The translations under genes were made by a program, and so were the position numbers. From Elusimicrobiota bacterium (GTDB lineage: Bacteria; RUG730): a stretch of 10,608 nt of DNA. Each line of letters starts with the position of its first letter. Position 1 is the first letter of the stretch. The stretch is from the NCBI GenBank assembly GCA_031259185.1, contig JAIRLV010000262.1:1-10608 (forward strand), read 5' to 3'. Shown here in pieces: positions 1 through 7,588 of the stretch. The notes beneath the pieces are model-generated. The model searched no databases. It was given only the letters and a program-made list of their open reading frames with translations, and had not been told where the DNA came from.

Positions 1-1
1 G

Positions 2-244
2 AAAAAATTAACAGAAAATGATTTAAATATTTTGAAAGAACGGACAAAAAAATATGAAATATTTAAAAAAGAGAGAAAAAGCGATAGATGTTTTAGTTTA
101 GGATTATATGAATTTTTAGGACTAGGTTTTGATTATTCGGAAAAATATTTAGAATATGTTTTAAATATGAAATTATCCGATATTAATTTAGAAATAGAAA
201 ATCTACTTTGCTTAGATAAATTTGTAATTTCTATTGTAGAATAA
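2..244 (+). CDS. Probable M16-family zinc peptidase, C-terminal fragment (5' end outside window)
   Basis: The reading frame is open to the left edge of the window, so this is the last 80 codons of a longer gene. A TTG at 32 is not a convincing start: codons continue in frame before it and I see no SD. The visible part is charged and helical, followed by a segment reading CFSLGLYEFLGLGFDYSEKY, then a short helix and a closing beta-strand (FVISIVE). This order (helix, 'lg.ye.lGlg.dy..kyle.i', helix, final strand) matches the end of the inactive C-terminal domain of M16 (pitrilysin/PqqL/processing-peptidase-like) proteases. The HxxEH zinc site would lie upstream and cannot be checked. M16 proteins usually degrade peptides, often in the periplasm. 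The stop is 21 bases before the glycosyltransferase start, so the two may be cotranscribed. The assignment rests on pattern resemblance only. Confidence 0.55.
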   Translation, partial: KKLTENDLNILKERTKKYEIFKKERKSDRCFSLGLYEFLGLGFDYSEKYLEYVLNMKLSDINLEIENLLCLDKFVISIVE

Positions 245-265
245 ATTTTTGTTTCAGGGATTTTC

Positions 266-1429
266 ATGAAAGATAAAAAAATAAAAGTTTTGACTATCAT
301 AACAAAGTTAGAGTTAGGCGGAGCTCAAAAAGTTGCGCTTTATACTGCAAATAATTTAGGCGATGATTTTGAATCTTATTTTATTTCTGGAGAAAAAGGA
401 CTATTAGATAATGATAAAATAGATAAATATAAAAATATAAAACAATTTTTTAATATTCAAGAATTAAAAAGAAATGTGAACCTTATTTTTGATACTATAT
501 CAGCTTTTAAAATTATGACTATAATCTTGAAAATAAAGCCAGATATTATTCATACGCACTCTTCAAAAGCTGGGATTATAGGAAGGTTTGTCGCCTACTT
601 TTTGGGTATAAAAGGCATAGTGCATACATATCATGGATTTGGATTTCACGATTCCCAAAATAAAATCAAAAAATTTTTTTTTGTTATAATAGAAAGATTT
701 GCTGCAAAATGCGCTAACAAACTTATAGCGGTTTCAAAATTTAATATTCAAAAAGCTTTAGAAAAAAAAATTGGCAAAATATTGCAATATGAAATTATCA
801 GATGTGGGATACAATTAAAAAAATATTTTAGTCATGATAAATCTATTGTTGTAAAAGAATTAGAGAAGTTGCCGAAAGATTCTATTATTATTGGAATGAT
901 TGCTTGTTTCAAGCCGCAAAAATCGCCGTTGGATTTTGTAGAAATTGCGAAAAAATTAATAGATAAATATAACGAGAAAAATTTATATTTTGTAATGATT
1001 GGCGATGGAGAATTGAGATCAAAAATAGAAGAAAAAATAAAAAATTATGATATTAAAAAAAGATTTAAACTCTTAGGATGGAGAACTGACATTTATGAAA
1101 TTTTGCATTATTTTGATATTTTGGTTTTGACATCCATTTTTGAAGGATTGCCAATGGCACTTTTAGAAGGAATAGCACTAGGAGTGCCAATTGTTGCAAC
1201 TAATGTAGATGGGATACAAGAGATAATTGAAAATGAGAAAAATGGATTTTTATTAAAATGTCACGATATAGATGGTTTCGTAGATAAAATTTCTAATCTT
1301 TTGGAAAACAAAAATTTAAGGGAAATTTTTGTTGAAAATGGCAAAAAAATATTGACTGATGAATTTGACGAAAGCGTTGTAATAGAAAAAACTAAAAATC
1401 TTTATTTTTCTATCTTCTTGAAAAAATAA
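266..1429 (+). CDS. Glycosyltransferase family 4 (GT-B fold), probable cell-surface polysaccharide synthesis
   Basis: A 387-residue protein of the usual GT4 length. The N-terminal Rossmann half has the acceptor-side glycine motif LGGAQ (17-21), an HTH motif (96-98) in 'IIHTHSSKAGIIGR', and HTYHGFGFH. The C-terminal nucleotide-sugar half has FKPQK (215-219), where the conserved basic residue that contacts the donor phosphates is expected, then GDGEL (246-250). It ends with the EX7E signature E293-GLPMALL-E301 and GVPIVATNVDGIQEII. Such enzymes transfer a sugar from a nucleotide donor, with retention of configuration, to a lipid-linked or growing glycan on the cytoplasmic face of the membrane. 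Capsule, exopolysaccharide or O-antigen synthesis is likely; donor and acceptor cannot be read from sequence. The ATG has an AGGGA SD at 256-260 with 5-base spacing. Two stop codons stand in tandem (TAATAA). The start lies 21 bases after the upstream peptidase. No other polysaccharide genes are in view. Confidence 0.9.
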   Translation: MKDKKIKVLTIITKLELGGAQKVALYTANNLGDDFESYFISGEKGLLDNDKIDKYKNIKQFFNIQELKRNVNLIFDTISAFKIMTIILKIKPDIIHTHSSKAGIIGRFVAYFLGIKGIVHTYHGFGFHDSQNKIKKFFFVIIERFAAKCANKLIAVSKFNIQKALEKKIGKILQYEIIRCGIQLKKYFSHDKSIVVKELEKLPKDSIIIGMIACFKPQKSPLDFVEIAKKLIDKYNEKNLYFVMIGDGELRSKIEEKIKNYDIKKRFKLLGWRTDIYEILHYFDILVLTSIFEGLPMALLEGIALGVPIVATNVDGIQEIIENEKNGFLLKCHDIDGFVDKISNLLENKNLREIFVENGKKILTDEFDESVVIEKTKNLYFSIFLKK

Positions 1430-1435
1430 TAAAAA

Positions 1436-1464
1436 TTTACTTTTTTGAAAAAAGATGATATAAT
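1436..1464 (+). promoter_or_regulatory. Candidate sigma70-type promoter for the HIT gene (possibly the HIT-rpsU-NIF3-GH81 unit)
   Basis: A perfect -10 hexamer TATAAT lies at 1459-1464, and a TTTACT -35-like hexamer (4 of 6 matches) at 1436-1441, with a 17-base spacer. Transcription would begin around 1471, giving a leader of roughly 55 bases before the GTG start at 1527. The preceding gene ends at 1429, so this is the natural place for a promoter. In such AT-rich DNA a TATAAT can arise by chance, so support is moderate. The spacer also contains an inverted repeat, listed separately. Confidence 0.45.
1440..1454. repeat. Short inverted repeat inside the candidate promoter spacer
   Basis: CTTTTTT and AAAAAAG form 7-base perfect arms around a single central G. 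The repeat overlaps the end of the -35-like hexamer and most of the spacer before the -10. It could be a protein-binding site or part of a weak terminator for the upstream glycosyltransferase. A/T-only inner arms are common by chance here, so this is noted only as visible symmetry. Confidence 0.3.
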
Positions 1465-1510
1465 ATAAAAATATAAAATAGTATTTTAAAGTTATAAAAA
1501 AATTATTATA

Positions 1511-1521
1511 AAGGCGGTGAT
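1511..1521 (+). promoter_or_regulatory. Near-consensus ribosome binding site fixing the GTG start of the HIT gene
   Basis: AAGGCGGTGAT differs at one base from the full anti-Shine-Dalgarno complement AAGGAGGTGAT. It ends 5 bases before the GTG at 1527. This decides the start: no ATG lies nearby in frame, and the protein then begins MEDCLFCKI, the usual HIT-family N-terminus. Confidence 0.85.
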
Positions 1522-1526
1522 ATTTA

Positions 1527-1859
1527 GTGGAAGATTGTCTTTTTTGTAAGATAGTGAGAAAAGAAGTCCCAGTAGAAATTGTGTATGAAACTGAAAATAT
1601 AATGATTTTCAAAGATATTCATCCCAAAACTCCAGTGCATTTATTAGCAATTCCTAAAAAGCATATTCAAAGCGTAATCCATGTCGAGGATAAAGATCTG
1701 CCTTTAATTTTAGACATATGGAAAGGTATAAATAAAGTCGTTGAAAATTTTCAGATTAAAGATAAAGGATTTAGAATTGTTGTGAATACTGGGAAAGAAG
1801 GGAAACAAGCAGTTTTACATTTACATTTTCATATACTGGGCGGGCAACAATTACCTTGA
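1527..1859 (+). CDS. HIT-family (histidine triad, HINT/PKCI-like) nucleotide-binding protein
   Basis: A 110-residue protein, the standard length for bacterial HINT-type proteins. The N-terminus DCLFCKI supplies a CxxC pair (C4, C7) that binds zinc in many relatives. The segment DIHPKTPVHLLAIPKKHI (30-47) is the typical core strand region. The C-terminal triad is H98-L-H100-F-H102, followed by ILGG. In characterised HINT enzymes the middle histidine (here H100) is the nucleophile that forms a nucleotidyl intermediate, hydrolysing purine phosphoramidates and aminoacyl adenylates. The in vivo role in bacteria remains poorly defined. All key residues are present, so it should be active. The protein is cytosolic, with no signal peptide. 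It starts at GTG with a very strong SD and ends in TGA. The gene lies behind a candidate promoter and 103 bases upstream of rpsU. Confidence 0.95.
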   Translation: MEDCLFCKIVRKEVPVEIVYETENIMIFKDIHPKTPVHLLAIPKKHIQSVIHVEDKDLPLILDIWKGINKVVENFQIKDKGFRIVVNTGKEGKQAVLHLHFHILGGQQLP

Positions 1860-1877
1860 AATGCCATCAAATAATAA

Positions 1878-1908
1878 TTTTATATTTTGTAAAAAACAAA
1901 ATAAAAAA
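1878..1908. repeat. A/T-rich inverted repeat between the HIT gene and rpsU
   Basis: TATTTTGT (1883-1890) and ACAAAATA (1896-1903) are perfect 8-base arms around an AAAAA loop. After one mismatch, TTTT (1878-1881) pairs with AAAA (1905-1908). No T-run follows on the + strand, so it does not look like a classical intrinsic terminator. It might affect mRNA processing or rpsU leader structure. Chance formation is possible in such AT-rich sequence. Confidence 0.35.
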
Positions 1909-1962
1909 ATTGAAGGGATTCAAAAATAATGAAAATTTGAAGTTTTAAAATAGGAGAAAAAA

Positions 1963-2184
1963 GTGACAAAAATTATATTAAAAGAAAAAGAAAATATAGA
2001 TGAAGTATTAAGAAGATTCAAAAGAGAATGCGAAAGGGCTGGCATTATGCAAGAAGTCAAAAAAAGAGAATTTTACGAAAGTCCAAGCGTCCAAAGAAAG
2101 AAGAAAATGCAAGAATTAAAAAGAAAATTTAGAAGAAAAATTCAAAAAGCACAAGGTCTAATTAGACCTAAAAAAAAGGTTTGA
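1963..2184 (+). CDS. rpsU: Small ribosomal subunit protein bS21
   Basis: A 73-residue, strongly basic protein. Its first half, with ENIDEVLRRFKRECERAGI followed by the conserved R-x-x-E-F-Y-E-x-P segment (KKREFYESPSVQRKKK), is diagnostic of S21, and the tail is rich in Lys and Arg. S21 binds the 30S platform near the 3' end of 16S rRNA and helps translation initiation. The usual length is about 57-71 residues, so this copy is complete and slightly long. The GTG start is supported by AGGAG at 1952-1956 with 6-base spacing. The stop is TGA. The NIF3-like gene begins three bases later, so the two are surely cotranscribed. In many bacteria rpsU lies with dnaG and rpoD; here neither follows. Confidence 0.97.
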   Translation: MTKIILKEKENIDEVLRRFKRECERAGIMQEVKKREFYESPSVQRKKKMQELKRKFRRKIQKAQGLIRPKKKV

Positions 2185-2187
2185 TTT

Positions 2188-3153
2188 ATGAAAATAAAAG
2201 AACTTTTTGATACTATAATTCAAATTGGAATGGAAAGAGATCCTAGGGGACGTAGCGCCGTTGAGAATTATTTGGCAGAAATAAAAAAAAATTATGACGA
2301 ATTATCCGAAAAAGAAAAAAAATATTTTGATATAGAGAAATTTACAAATCCATATGGAGACAGTAGAATTTATAATGACAATGATAATGAAATATCAAAA
2401 GTTTTAGTAGGTATTGATATAGAAACGCCAGAACTTCTGCTTTTTGATAATATTAGATCCAAAGGTGAAAAAATAGACTTAGCAATTACTCATCACCCTG
2501 AAGGAATTGCTTTAAATAATTTACCGCAAGTTATGAATATGCAAATAGATTTTTTACATAAATATGGGCTGCCTATAAATTTAGCTGAAAATATTTTATT
2601 AGAAAGAATAGATGATGTTTCAAAAGGAGTTTTGCCTACAAATTATTCAAGAGCAGTAGATGCGGCAAAGTTATTAGATATTCCCTTCTTAGGAGTACAT
2701 ACTCCAGCAGATAATTGCGTTGTTCATTATCTACAAGCCCTTTTTGATAAAGAAAATCCAAAAAAAATGAAGGACATTTTTGATTTATTATTAGATATTG
2801 AAGAATATCAAATCTCTTATAAAGAAAGTAATGCGCCGAAAATTGTAGTTGGAAATAAAAATAGCAGCTGTGGAAAAATTCTTGTTGATATGACTGGCGG
2901 GACTGAAGGTCCTGTTATTGCAATGGAAAAGTTAGCTAATGCTGGTATTGGGACAATAGTCGGTATGCATTTTTCCCAGTCTCATCTAAAATCAGCAAAG
3001 GCAAATCATTTAAATATCATTATAGCAGGACATATAGCTAGTGATAATTTAGGTATGAATTTACTTTTTGATGAATTAGAAAATAGATTGAAAAAATTAG
3101 ATTATATAGAATGTTCTGGTTATAAAAGAATTTCCAGAAGAGCAGGTGTTTAA
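2188..3153 (+). CDS. NIF3/DUF34-family metal-binding protein (NGG1p-interacting-factor-like)
   Basis: A 321-residue protein that I place in the NIF3 (DUF34) superfamily from its metal-site motifs in order: THHPEG with H102 and H103, GVHTPADN with H171 and D175, and near the C-terminus AGHIASDNLGMN with H282. In E. coli YbgI the two metals are held by a His-His pair, an Asp, and a C-terminal HxxxE. Here the last motif reads H282-IAS-D286, so Asp stands in place of Glu. The N-terminal ~70 residues, with DPRGRSAVENYLAEIKKNYD, extend beyond short NIF3 proteins. The biochemical role of the family is not settled; metal-dependent hydrolase, metal-delivery and cofactor-related roles have been proposed. 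It is cytosolic. AAAGGT inside the rpsU end serves as SD for the ATG. The stop overlaps the region that provides the SD for the following GH81 gene, suggesting translational coupling. Confidence 0.8.
   Translation: MKIKELFDTIIQIGMERDPRGRSAVENYLAEIKKNYDELSEKEKKYFDIEKFTNPYGDSRIYNDNDNEISKVLVGIDIETPELLLFDNIRSKGEKIDLAITHHPEGIALNNLPQVMNMQIDFLHKYGLPINLAENILLERIDDVSKGVLPTNYSRAVDAAKLLDIPFLGVHTPADNCVVHYLQALFDKENPKKMKDIFDLLLDIEEYQISYKESNAPKIVVGNKNSSCGKILVDMTGGTEGPVIAMEKLANAGIGTIVGMHFSQSHLKSAKANHLNIIIAGHIASDNLGMNLLFDELENRLKKLDYIECSGYKRISRRAGV
3141..3148 (+). promoter_or_regulatory. Ribosome binding site deciding the GH81 start
   Basis: AGCAGGTG differs from AGGAGGTG at one base. It lies inside the last codons of the NIF3-like gene and is 9 bases before the ATG at 3158. 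A GTG at 3146 in the same frame lies within this SD and is therefore an unlikely start. An ATG at 3170 would be too far away at 21 bases. This supports 3158 as the start and coupling to the upstream gene. Confidence 0.7.
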
Positions 3154-3157
3154 AAAA

Positions 3158-6100
3158 ATGAAAATTATTATGAAAAAAATTTTAATATATTTATGGCTTT
3201 TTAATTTATTTTTAGTAGTATTTTTGAGAGCAGCTAATATCGGTAGCGCTAGTTATCGCGATGATGCGCCTTATACTAGTTTTAACGGTACTATATATCA
3301 AGATTTTGAAAACATTTCTAAACCCATTATAACTAATAAATGGTGGTCATCAATACTTTTTCATAGATTTTCTCAAAATATGTTTGCTTTTCCAATGAAT
3401 TATAAAGTATCTAGAAAAGATGAAAATAACTCGGATGGTTTAACAATAGGAACTCCAGATTACATAGAAGCAGATAGTGTTGGGATTTATGGTAAATTTA
3501 GAAGACATTTATTGATAGGCGCTAGTGTTAAAAATACGACACATCTTATAAATTCTGTAGATGTAAGAGTCAGAGATTATACGGATTGGATTCTTAAAAG
3601 TAGATGGAGAGATGTAAATAATGAATACAATTATTTTGATGCAACTTTTGGTCAAGGATTGGTTTTTACATATTTTAATTTTTCGTCAAATTTAAATGCT
3701 AGGATATCTACTCCTTTTAGTTGGGATATAGGGACTTTTTATGTGTATAATTTTGATGAAAAAAATACTGCCCACAGAGGAACCGACATAACTCATGCAA
3801 TATACGGTCAATGTAGAAAATTAACAACAGATAGATTTTTAATACAAGTTGCAGGAGATTTAATTGAGGAACAAAATGGTTGGGAAAAAAGCTATTATGG
3901 AGTTTTCTTGCCAGAAGAAACTACTGTTTACTTGTTAAATTATAATACCGAAGGCGAATATGGCTATAAATCAATAGTGATTGATTTTGGTAATAATCCT
4001 TCCCAAAATAGATATATATCAATTGCATTATTAAAACAATATAGCCAGCCTAATTATGCAACTAACAATACTACTAATCAATTGCAAATTAATGAAAATA
4101 TAGACAATTTGAATGATTATTACAATTATGCATATAATTTTGTCATAAATACTCAATTGGAATATTCAGTAGATGAAGAATACGGAAAAGTAAAAAATAG
4201 ATACATTTTTACAACACAAAAAGTAAGAACCGATATCGCTCAAAACTCAGGGACTTTGTTCGCAACATTTCCACATCATTATAAAAATAACATTTCCGGT
4301 TCCTCTTTATTTAAAAATATTGAATATAATACCCTTCGTGGAAAAATGAAACTATATGCAGGATCATATTTTGAGACAACTCTGAATTTTAATGGAATTA
4401 TACCGTTTTTTGATGAAAAAGGTTTAGATGATACTTCTGTAGAAACACTAAATACATATATAAATTCTTATACAATTGATTTAAACTCTGAAAGTTTATA
4501 TTTTTTTGGAAAGCAAGCTAGCAATGTTGCAAATTTAATTAGAATAGCAGATAAAGTCGGGAATCTAGCTAAAAAAACAGAATTTCAAAATGCGCTCAGA
4601 AACGCCTTAATTGGCTGGTTCACATATAGCGGGGGAAAATATTTTTATAAAAACGAAATGTTAAATTCTTTACTGTCATATCCTGATAGTTTTGGGTCTG
4701 AAAATATGAATGATCATCACTTTCATTATGGATATGTTGTATATGCGGCTGCAATTTTAGCATATTATGATTCGGATTTTAGATCAAATTATGGAGGAAT
4801 TGTTGAATATTTGATAAAAGATTATGCTAATTATGATAGAAATGATACTTCTGCAATTAAATTCCCATTTCTAAGGAATTTTGAAATATATGAGGGGCAT
4901 AATTATGCAAATGGTTTTTCTCATGATAGTGATGCTGATGCGAATAAAGACTTTGGAACGGATCAAGAATCATCGTCAGAGTCTATGAATGCTTGGGCTG
5001 GCATTTATTTATGGGGATTATTGGCAGATAAAGAAGATTATAAGAAATTAGGAATTTTTGGTTATACAACAGAATATTCAGCAATACAAAATTATTGGTA
5101 TAACCTTGATGGAGACATATATCCAATAAGTTATAACAAAAAATCTATAGGTATTTTATTTGGCGGAAAAGTTATTTATAATGTATGGTTTGATTCATCT
5201 AGCGTAGGTAATTTTTTAAATGAATTTGTTTTTGGTATACAGATGCTTCCTTTGAATCCAACTTCTCTTTATTTAGGGTATAATGAACAGTATTTAAATG
5301 ATAATTATAATTCTTTTTTGAATACTAATAGCAGACAAGACGCTAGAACTTGGCAGGATATTTTTTGGCAATATATAGCTATGTTTAATTCTTCTAATGC
5401 AATTAGCAAAATGGTTGCAAATATAGATAAAATACAGTTTGAAAGCTCAAATAAACCATATTTATATTATTGGATAAATTCTTTTTCTAAATTTGGGAAA
5501 ATTGATACAAGCGTATATGCGAATATAAGTAGCGCTGCAGTATTTGAAAAAGCTGGTGAAAAAACATATTTAGTTTTTAACGCTAATAAAAGTACTTCTA
5601 AAACAGTTACTTTCAGAAATAGGTTAACTAATGTCACTTTAGGTCATTACATAGTTCCGCCAAATACATTAGTATTATTGAACAAGCTGCCCAATTCAAG
5701 CGTGGTACCTCCTACTCCAATAAATGAAATTTTTCAAGGTAATGTTGAAGGAATAAATATCGCTTTAGACAAAAATAATAAAATTATATCTGCGAATTGG
5801 GACGGCGCTATTTCAGAAAAAACAGGAGTAGAAAGATATTCTTATTCGATTGGGACTACGCCGGGAGGAACAAATATAGTGAATTGGACTGATGTTTGGG
5901 CAACTTCTTTTACAAAAACATTTTCAAGTTTAGATAATGGGAAATATTATATTAATGTAAAATCAAAAAGTTATATAGGTGAAGAGTCACAAGTGACGAC
6001 ATCTTCAGGATATACACTTTCTAGCGATAATATCCCAAACTTGATACATTTAAATCACGGCATAAGCAATTTAGAGGATGAAAAATTTTCAAATTCTAAT

Positions 6101-7408
6101 ATGAGTTTAAATGCTAATTGGAATTTCAATAATGCGACTAGTTATGAATATGCTTTTAGTAAAAGTTCTACCACCGTACCGAGTAGTCTACAATCAACAA
6201 ATACCAAAATGGTTTCAATTAATTTCGAAGGAGGATTAGATAATAAAACAACATATTATTTATACCTAAAAGCAAAAAATGGAAGTATTGAAAGCGGTAT
6301 AATTAGAAGTAGAGGGATTTATATATATAGAAATGAGCCAAAGGTTGACATAACTTTTGATGAAGGCGAACCATTACCTTCGGGAGTTTTGAATATGACT
6401 TTGAATATAACAAATGATATAGACGTAAAAAACGATGTAAAATTATTTTATAATTTTGAAACTAGTGTTTCTACTTTTCCAGTGATATTTACAAAAACAG
6501 ATATAAATACTTTTAAAGCGCAAATTCAAATAGCTTTTAATCAATTAGATAAATATATAAAATTTTTTTCATTGATAGTGCAAGATTTAGCAGGAAATAC
6601 TACCAATACTATAAATTCTGGAACTAGTTTTTCTGTAGATACTTCCATAGATAATAACAAAGATACTACCATAATAGCTGATGACGGGGTAGAAATTTTT
6701 ATTCCAAAAGGTACTTTTGATGAAAAAGTAGTAATAGATGTTATAAAAAAAGACAAAAATGATAAAAAAATAGATAACACAAATATGAATATAAAAGATA
6801 ATGAAGCTAAAGATTTTGCTTATAATTTTGGAATATTCAAAGAATTTATTGCAAGAAATTATAATACTGGTGAAATTGTTTCAAATTTTAATAAAAATGT
6901 AAGTATAAAAATTCGCTATAATGATTCAAATAAAGACAGACTTATTGACGGATCGAAGGTTAGCGTTAACCAAATTTCTGTTTTTTGTTTAGATGAATCA
7001 TCATATGCTTGGGAGCCTATGAAAAAGGTTGAAACAGATTATATAAACACTAGATTGATTGCAGAAATTCCTCATTTTTCTATATATGCTATTTTACAAA
7101 TTTCGTCTTTTTCAAATTTAGACCAAGTTAGACTATATCCAAATCCTTTTTATCCAAATAAATCTAAAAAAATAAATATAGACAGATTGCCAAATATTTA
7201 TGATAGCCTTGATATTTGGATTTATGATATATCTGGTAAACTCATAAAAAAATTAGATACTACTAATATAGAAAAAAAATTTGATGGAGATTTTATAACT
7301 TGGGATGGAAAAACTGATACTGGGGCAAAAGTTGCATCAGGAGTGTATATTGTTTTTATAAAAACTAATTTTGGAGTAAAAAAAGAGAAGTTAGCAATTT
7401 TGTGGTAA
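3158..7408 (+). CDS. Secreted multidomain glycoside hydrolase family 81 endo-beta-1,3-glucanase with FlgD-like C-terminal domain
   Basis: A 1416-residue exported protein. Residues 1-26 form a signal peptide: basic MKIIMKK, a hydrophobic core, cleavage near A25/A26. Residues ~35-840 are GH81: TNKWWSS (W62-W63) near the front, DHHFHYGYVVYAAA with D519, GHNYANGF, DQESSSES with E604 and E608, and a TWQDIFWQY motif (W732), then a beta-sandwich around TYLVFNANKS (~804). In characterised GH81 enzymes the Asp of DHHFHYG is the general acid and a Glu of QExxxE the base, giving endo-cleavage of beta-1,3-glucan with inversion. Next come two fibronectin-III/Ig-like modules (~862-955, ~960-1055), a third beta module (~1059-1165), a ZU5-like segment (~1169-1310; IPKGTF at 1182, HFSIYAIL at 1306) and a YPNPF/FlgD-like domain (~1320-1416; WDGKTDTGAKVASGVY). 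The last type is associated with surface export or attachment. The start is ATG 3158. Catalysis would be extracellular or at the cell surface. Confidence 0.9.
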   Translation: MKIIMKKILIYLWLFNLFLVVFLRAANIGSASYRDDAPYTSFNGTIYQDFENISKPIITNKWWSSILFHRFSQNMFAFPMNYKVSRKDENNSDGLTIGTPDYIEADSVGIYGKFRRHLLIGASVKNTTHLINSVDVRVRDYTDWILKSRWRDVNNEYNYFDATFGQGLVFTYFNFSSNLNARISTPFSWDIGTFYVYNFDEKNTAHRGTDITHAIYGQCRKLTTDRFLIQVAGDLIEEQNGWEKSYYGVFLPEETTVYLLNYNTEGEYGYKSIVIDFGNNPSQNRYISIALLKQYSQPNYATNNTTNQLQINENIDNLNDYYNYAYNFVINTQLEYSVDEEYGKVKNRYIFTTQKVRTDIAQNSGTLFATFPHHYKNNISGSSLFKNIEYNTLRGKMKLYAGSYFETTLNFNGIIPFFDEKGLDDTSVETLNTYINSYTIDLNSESLYFFGKQASNVANLIRIADKVGNLAKKTEFQNALRNALIGWFTYSGGKYFYKNEMLNSLLSYPDSFGSENMNDHHFHYGYVVYAAAILAYYDSDFRSNYGGIVEYLIKDYANYDRNDTSAIKFPFLRNFEIYEGHNYANGFSHDSDADANKDFGTDQESSSESMNAWAGIYLWGLLADKEDYKKLGIFGYTTEYSAIQNYWYNLDGDIYPISYNKKSIGILFGGKVIYNVWFDSSSVGNFLNEFVFGIQMLPLNPTSLYLGYNEQYLNDNYNSFLNTNSRQDARTWQDIFWQYIAMFNSSNAISKMVANIDKIQFESSNKPYLYYWINSFSKFGKIDTSVYANISSAAVFEKAGEKTYLVFNANKSTSKTVTFRNRLTNVTLGHYIVPPNTLVLLNKLPNSSVVPPTPINEIFQGNVEGINIALDKNNKIISANWDGAISEKTGVERYSYSIGTTPGGTNIVNWTDVWATSFTKTFSSLDNGKYYINVKSKSYIGEESQVTTSSGYTLSSDNIPNLIHLNHGISNLEDEKFSNSNMSLNANWNFNNATSYEYAFSKSSTTVPSSLQSTNTKMVSINFEGGLDNKTTYYLYLKAKNGSIESGIIRSRGIYIYRNEPKVDITFDEGEPLPSGVLNMTLNITNDIDVKNDVKLFYNFETSVSTFPVIFTKTDINTFKAQIQIAFNQLDKYIKFFSLIVQDLAGNTTNTINSGTSFSVDTSIDNNKDTTIIADDGVEIFIPKGTFDEKVVIDVIKKDKNDKKIDNTNMNIKDNEAKDFAYNFGIFKEFIARNYNTGEIVSNFNKNVSIKIRYNDSNKDRLIDGSKVSVNQISVFCLDESSYAWEPMKKVETDYINTRLIAEIPHFSIYAILQISSFSNLDQVRLYPNPFYPNKSKKINIDRLPNIYDSLDIWIYDISGKLIKKLDTTNIEKKFDGDFITWDGKTDTGAKVASGVYIVFIKTNFGVKKEKLAILW

Positions 7409-7419
7409 CTTTTTTATAC

Positions 7420-7448
7420 TTTTATTTTTGATCGTTTTTATTTTTGAT
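7420..7448. repeat. Direct repeat TTTTATTTTTGAT just after the glucanase stop
   Basis: Two identical 13-base copies at 7420-7432 and 7436-7448 with a 16-base period. They begin 12 bases after the GH81 stop. They may reflect local slippage duplication, and the T-rich strand could slow or end transcription, but no G/C hairpin precedes it. Confidence 0.5.
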
Positions 7449-7570
7449 ATTTTATTTAATTTTATCGCAAAATTAAAAAATAAAAAACTAGAAAAATAAA
7501 AATGTTATAAGGTGATTATTATTTTAATCATTGCGATATTTTTAATTTTTTTATCAAGTATTTTTTTTTA

Positions 7571-7588
7571 TTGGACATTTTGGACATT
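7571..7588. repeat. Tandem 9-base direct repeat TTGGACATT x2
   Basis: TTGGACATT occurs twice head to tail (7571-7579, 7580-7588), followed by a degenerate third copy ATGGAATT (7589-7596). It stands out because the surrounding DNA has almost no G or C. It could be a binding site for a direct-repeat-recognising protein or a slippage product. In one frame it reads as W-T-F, W-T-L, W-N at the end of the small hydrophobic frame described for this region. Confidence 0.55.

Noticed and set aside
671-773. Poly-T and poly-A runs of about nine bases in the glycosyltransferase gene as phase-variation tracts
   Set aside because: The frame is intact and runs of this length occur throughout this AT-rich window, including housekeeping genes, so there is no specific sign of a contingency locus.
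1316-1612. 98-residue frame on the minus strand across the glycosyltransferase end and the HIT start
   Set aside because: It overlaps two well-supported + strand genes and the promoter region, is composed of Phe/Ile/Tyr-rich low complexity and resembles no family. It is a shadow of AT-rich coding DNA. The minus-strand frames at 6541-6780, 7796-8044, 8864-9049 and 9359-9571 are rejected for the same reason.
1527-2184. Mycoplasma-type code (TGA as Trp), considered because of the low G+C
   Set aside because: TGA ends the HIT gene and rpsU exactly where the families end, and Trp codons are TGG.
3146-3148. GTG as the start of the glucanase
   Set aside because: It lies within the AGCAGGTG ribosome binding site and overlaps the end of the NIF3-like gene. 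ATG 3158 has the right spacing from that site and gives a normal signal peptide.
7458-7474. AATTTT-ATCGC-AAAATT hairpin as intrinsic terminator of the glucanase gene
   Set aside because: The stem is A/T only and is followed by A-rich rather than T-rich sequence on the + strand, so it does not meet terminator criteria.
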